Origin: Micromonospora eburnea
GTDB taxonomy: Bacteria; Actinomycetota; Actinomycetes; Mycobacteriales; Micromonosporaceae
Direction of reading: 5' to 3'
NCBI RefSeq assembly: GCF_900090225.1
Contig: NZ_FMHY01000002.1
Location: forward strand, 6,510,001-6,574,000
DNA: 64,000 bases
Made by a program: the position numbers and the translations under genes. Position 1 is the first letter of the stretch. Each line of letters begins with the position of its first letter. This document shows positions 61,668-64,000 of this stretch, one piece after another. The notes beneath the pieces were generated by a model. That model did no database searches. It was not told the DNA's origin and saw only the letters and a program-made list of their open reading frames with translations.

Positions 61668-62318
61668 TCAGGGGAGGGTGCGGGCCAGGGTGACCGCGTC
61701 GGTCAGGGTGTCGGCGCAGGGATGACCGGAGCGGCGGAGGCGGGTGGGGTCGGATAGGCCGCCGGTGTAGAGGACGCAGGGGGCGCCGACCGAGCCGGCG
61801 GCGTCGGCGTCGTCCAGCGAGTCGCCGATCAGCACCACCTCGTGGCCACCGAGCCCCAGCTCGGCCAGGTGCTTGGCCAGCCATTCGGCCTTGTGCCCGC
61901 CGCCCACCGCGGCCCGCAGCCCGTCCACCCGGCTGAAGTGCGGGGTCAGCCCGTACGTGCGGACGGTCGGGACCAGTTCGTCGTGGAACCACATGGACAG
62001 CAGCGACTGGCTGCCCGGCCAGGCGGCGATCGCGGTGGTCGCGTCGGCGGCCAGCCCGCAGCTGGTCAGCCCGGTCCGGTACGCGTCGTGGAAGATCCGG
62101 TCGAGCCGGCCGAACGCCTCATCGTCGATCGCCCGGCCGAGCATATCGGCGTAGTAGTCGGCGATCGGCCGGCGGAACCGCACCCGGTGCTCGTCGGCGG
62201 TGACCACCGGACCGCCGGCGCTGGCGAAGGCCACGTTGGTGGCGCGGACCACCAGGTCGAGGTCGTCGAGCAGGGTGCCGTTCCAGTCCCACACCAGGTG
62301 GCGTCGCGCAGTGGTCAT
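61668..62318 (-). CDS. HAD-family hydrolase
   Basis: The 216-residue protein has HAD motif I VWDWNGTLLDD, an alpha-helical cap, motif III Lys in GGGHKAEWLAKHL and motif IV VLIGDSLDDADAAGSVG. It resembles phosphoglycolate phosphatase-like enzymes (Gph group). The substrate is unknown, probably a small phosphorylated metabolite. ATG 62318; it starts 20 bases after the glutaredoxin-like gene and is probably co-transcribed with it. Confidence 0.87.
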   Translation of the reverse strand: MTTARRHLVWDWNGTLLDDLDLVVRATNVAFASAGGPVVTADEHRVRFRRPIADYYADMLGRAIDDEAFGRLDRIFHDAYRTGLTSCGLAADATTAIAAWPGSQSLLSMWFHDELVPTVRTYGLTPHFSRVDGLRAAVGGGHKAEWLAKHLAELGLGGHEVVLIGDSLDDADAAGSVGAPCVLYTGGLSDPTRLRRSGHPCADTLTDAVTLARTLP

Positions 62319-62338
62319 CGCTGCACTGTAAGGGCCGG

Positions 62339-62596
62339 TCAGAGCTGCGGCGTGGTCAGGTCCCGCAGCAGCCGCCCCTCCTCCACCCGCCAGTAGCCGT
62401 GCTCCTTGCCGTCGAGCAGCACCACCGGCAACCGGTCGCCGTACTCGCGTTCCAGCTCGATGTCCTCGGTGACGTCCTTCTCGATCCAGCGGTCACCGGT
62501 GACGGCCACCACCCGGTCGAGCGCCGCCTTCGCGTCCTCGCACAGATGGCAGCCGGGCCGGGTGATCAGGGCGAGCCGGGGGTCACTGCTGGACAT
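62339..62596 (-). CDS. Glutaredoxin-like protein (DUF836)
   Basis: The 85-residue thioredoxin-fold protein starts LALITRPGCHLCEDAKAAL, with a CxxC (CHLC) active site, and contains the cis-Pro in DRLPVVLLDG. It belongs to the DUF836/glutaredoxin-like group. It is encoded near bldN and rex, the same order seen in streptomycetes. ATG 62596. Its redox target is unknown. Confidence 0.88.
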   Translation of the reverse strand: MSSSDPRLALITRPGCHLCEDAKAALDRVVAVTGDRWIEKDVTEDIELEREYGDRLPVVLLDGKEHGYWRVEEGRLLRDLTTPQL

Positions 62597-62991
62597 CGGG
62601 TACCTCCGTGCGGATCCGGGTCGGCGGTGCCGGAGACACCGCCGGGCGAAGCTCGGTCGGACCGGGCCAGGTTACGCGCACAGGGCCCGAGCAGCTCCTC
62701 CGCCGCCCGGAACCGTCGGCGCGGGACCGCCGCCGCCGGACCGTCGGCGCGACACGCCGAAGGTGCTACGCAAATCGCTCCGACCAGGATTTTCCACTCA
62801 AGACCCAACTCCGACGCAAAAGTCAACCGCACACGACGGACAACCGGTCCGCCATGGGTGCGACAGGGCGGGAAATACTTCCGCTCTGTGTAACGGACTT
62901 GCCACGCGTGGGTGACGTTGGCCCTATCATCACTCGGGTCGGCTCACCCCATTTGCCGTGAGTCGACACCCCTCAGCCCGAGGAGGCCCCC
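62597..62991 (+). promoter_or_regulatory. Upstream region of the bldN-like gene with candidate BldD-type site
   Basis: About 395 bases without a clear gene, holding the promoters of the glutaredoxin gene and the bldN-like gene. An inverted repeat CTCAC-N10-GTGAG lies at 62943-62962, resembling half-sites bound by the developmental regulator BldD. A possible -10 TATCAT is at 62925-62930. Open frames across it look like shadows. Assignment is tentative. Confidence 0.4.
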
Positions 62992-63138
62992 GTGCCTGTG
63001 AGCGCATTGGACCAGCACCTCAAGGGGATCTGCCGCCCGTCGGCACGTCCCGGAACGGCCCTGCCCGGCCGGGGTTTAGGCCGTCCCGCGGCGACGCCGC
63101 GACGGCCGTGCGCCGAGTGGATCGGGGAGGCGCGGTGA
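62992..63138 (+). CDS. Short upstream reading frame with a TTA codon, overlapping the sigma factor start
   Basis: A 48-codon frame begins with GTG 62992, preceded by AGGAGG at 62981-62986 with 5 bases of spacing, and ends in TGA 63136-63138. It overlaps the GTG of the bldN-like gene by 4 bases (GTGA). Codon 29 (63076-63078) is TTA, the rare leucine codon read only by the bldA tRNA in streptomycetes. The product (VPVSALDQHLKGICRPSARP, then Gly/Pro/Arg-rich, ending CAEWIGEAR) is not recognised. Codon third positions are about 81 percent G/C, a little lower than neighbouring genes. Its value may lie in the act of translation, which would couple the sigma factor to tRNA supply. I am moderately sure that it is translated. 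Confidence 0.5.
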   Translation: MPVSALDQHLKGICRPSARPGTALPGRGLGRPAATPRRPCAEWIGEAR

Positions 63139-64000
63139 CCACGTTCGGTTACGCGGAACGGCCGGCCGGGGTGACCAGCCCGACCCAGCGGACACCGGTC
63201 AACGAGCGGCTGGAGTCGCGCGCCTCGACCGAGGAGATGCGGAGCCTCGCGGTGCGGGCGGGCGAGGGGGCGCGACGGCTCCGCAACCGCTCGCACCCCA
63301 ACGAGGCACCGCCGCGTCCGGCGGTGCCCGGCGGCAACGCGAAGCCCGCCACCAGCCGGCTCAACACCCCGGCCCGGCCGACCATGCCGGCGCAGGGCCG
63401 CCGGGTGGGCGACGCTCCGATGACCGCCGATCCCGGCGAGACCGCCGTGCTGCCGGCGGTGCCGGCCGCCGACACCGCGATCCTGCCGGTGGTGCCGGCC
63501 GCCGCGACCCCGGCCACCGGCTACCCGAGCCGCCCCGATCCGTCCGACCCGGCGACCGAGGTGTGGGCGCTGGTCGAGCGGGCGCAGGCCGGCGAGGCCG
63601 AGGCGTTCGGCCTGATCTACGACCGGTACGTCGACACCGTCTTCCGCTTCGTCTACTTCCGGGTCGGCAACCGGCAGCTCGCCGAGGACCTCACCTCCGA
63701 CACCTTCCTCCGGGCGCTCAAGCGGATCGGCAGCTTCACGTGGCAGGGGCGCGACCTGGGCGCCTGGCTGGTCACCATCGCCCGCAACCTGGTCGCCGAC
63801 CACTTCAAGTCGGGGCGGTACCGGCTGGAGGTCACCACCGGCGACGTACTCGACGCCGATCGGGAGGACCGGGGGCCGGAGGGCAGCCCGGAGGCGGCGG
63901 TGGTCGAGCACATCACCAACGTCGCGCTGCTCACCGCGGTCAAGCAGCTCAACCCGGAGCAGCAGGAATGCATCGTGCTCCGCTTCCTCCAGGGCTTCTC
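63135..64000 (+). CDS. bldN: ECF sigma factor, BldN-like, C-terminus cut by window edge
   Basis: From GTG 63135 (GGGGAGG 4 bases upstream) the frame runs 288 codons to the window edge. The first about 145 residues are a low-complexity N-terminal extension, as in BldN, whose pro-sequence is removed before activity. Then region 2 starts (ALVERAQAGEAEAFGLIYDRYVDTVFRFVYFRVGNRQLAEDLTSDTFLRALKRI). A region 4 beginning follows (LTAVKQLNPEQQECIVLRFLQGF). BldN drives aerial hyphae and sporulation genes. The neighbours rex, hemA, hemC, hemD and a glutaredoxin-like gene match the bldN surroundings in Streptomyces. The N-terminal extension holds repeats such as TAVLPAVPAADTAILPVVPAA. The symbol rests on context and layout. 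Confidence 0.8.
   Translation, partial: MTTFGYAERPAGVTSPTQRTPVNERLESRASTEEMRSLAVRAGEGARRLRNRSHPNEAPPRPAVPGGNAKPATSRLNTPARPTMPAQGRRVGDAPMTADPGETAVLPAVPAADTAILPVVPAAATPATGYPSRPDPSDPATEVWALVERAQAGEAEAFGLIYDRYVDTVFRFVYFRVGNRQLAEDLTSDTFLRALKRIGSFTWQGRDLGAWLVTIARNLVADHFKSGRYRLEVTTGDVLDADREDRGPEGSPEAAVVEHITNVALLTAVKQLNPEQQECIVLRFLQGF

Overview
The window is very GC-rich, densely coded actinobacterial DNA with GTG and TTG starts, many 1-11 base gene overlaps and strong G/C hairpin terminators. The gene content points to a filamentous, spore-forming actinomycete, most likely of the Micromonosporaceae: an AfsR-type regulator, the rex-hemA-hemC-hemD-hemB operon next to a glutaredoxin-like gene and a BldN-like ECF sigma factor, a CBM2-tailed Ser/Thr kinase, and many secreted hydrolases. 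No rRNA, tRNA, CRISPR array, transposase or prophage gene was seen.

Left edge to 19.2 kb is the accessory part. After a truncated secreted repeat-domain protein (1-786, minus) and a tiny GntR-type regulator (1107-1337) comes a large AfsR/SARP-type activator (1627-4638). A rightward series of genes follows (5083-17677): a shortened ornithine-cyclodeaminase-like protein, a free carrier protein (PCP), an ectoine-synthase-like cupin without ectA or ectB, a PsuG-family C-glycosidase, a HAD phosphatase overlapping it, a 14-TM MFS exporter, an Asp/Glu racemase-superfamily protein, a free-standing adenylation enzyme, an acyl-CoA-dehydrogenase-type oxidase, a transglutaminase-like protein and three glycosyltransferase-like proteins. 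The core set (EctC-like, A, PCP, oxidase, PsuG, HAD) matches the logic of showdomycin biosynthesis: cyclise glutamine to an aminopyrroline, load it on a PCP, oxidise it to an aminopyrrole carboxylate, join it by a C-C bond to ribose 5-phosphate, then dephosphorylate. I read it as a showdomycin-like C-nucleoside cluster. The racemase-family protein, transglutaminase-like protein and GT2/GT4/GT87 block may decorate it and are its least explained part. TCGA-type direct repeats before 5083 fit control by the AfsR/SARP protein. A perfect hairpin (17692-17730) closes the cluster. A LacI regulator with a 58-residue upstream gene and three near-identical operators follows on the other strand.

19.3-45 kb is mostly core-type genome: TrkH/TrkA potassium uptake; a Ser/Thr kinase; a spermidine-synthase-like membrane protein and a secreted coiled-coil protein; a signalling operon (REC-PP2C phosphatase, CHASE3 histidine kinase, single-domain response regulator, inositol-phosphatase-like enzyme); a membrane M28 peptidase; small Smr and TPR proteins; a glucokinase-like protein; an ABC-F ATPase; a BON-methyltransferase fusion; secreted PLD-like and GHL10-like enzymes sharing a 15-base upstream motif; a methyltransferase; a PadR regulator; a regulator fragment; an FmdB zinc ribbon; a lytic transglycosylase; and a tandem GNAT protein.

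45-53 kb holds a large secreted nuclease and a minus-strand exopolysaccharide-type operon (polytopic glycosyltransferase, cellulose-synthase-like GT2, secreted GH26). 53-64 kb holds a lipoprotein, the redox-controlled heme operon with a Rex operator overlapping its promoter, a two-component system, a HAD hydrolase, a glutaredoxin-like protein and the BldN-like sigma factor. The sigma gene is preceded by an overlapping 48-codon reading frame carrying a TTA codon, a possible bldA-dependent switch.
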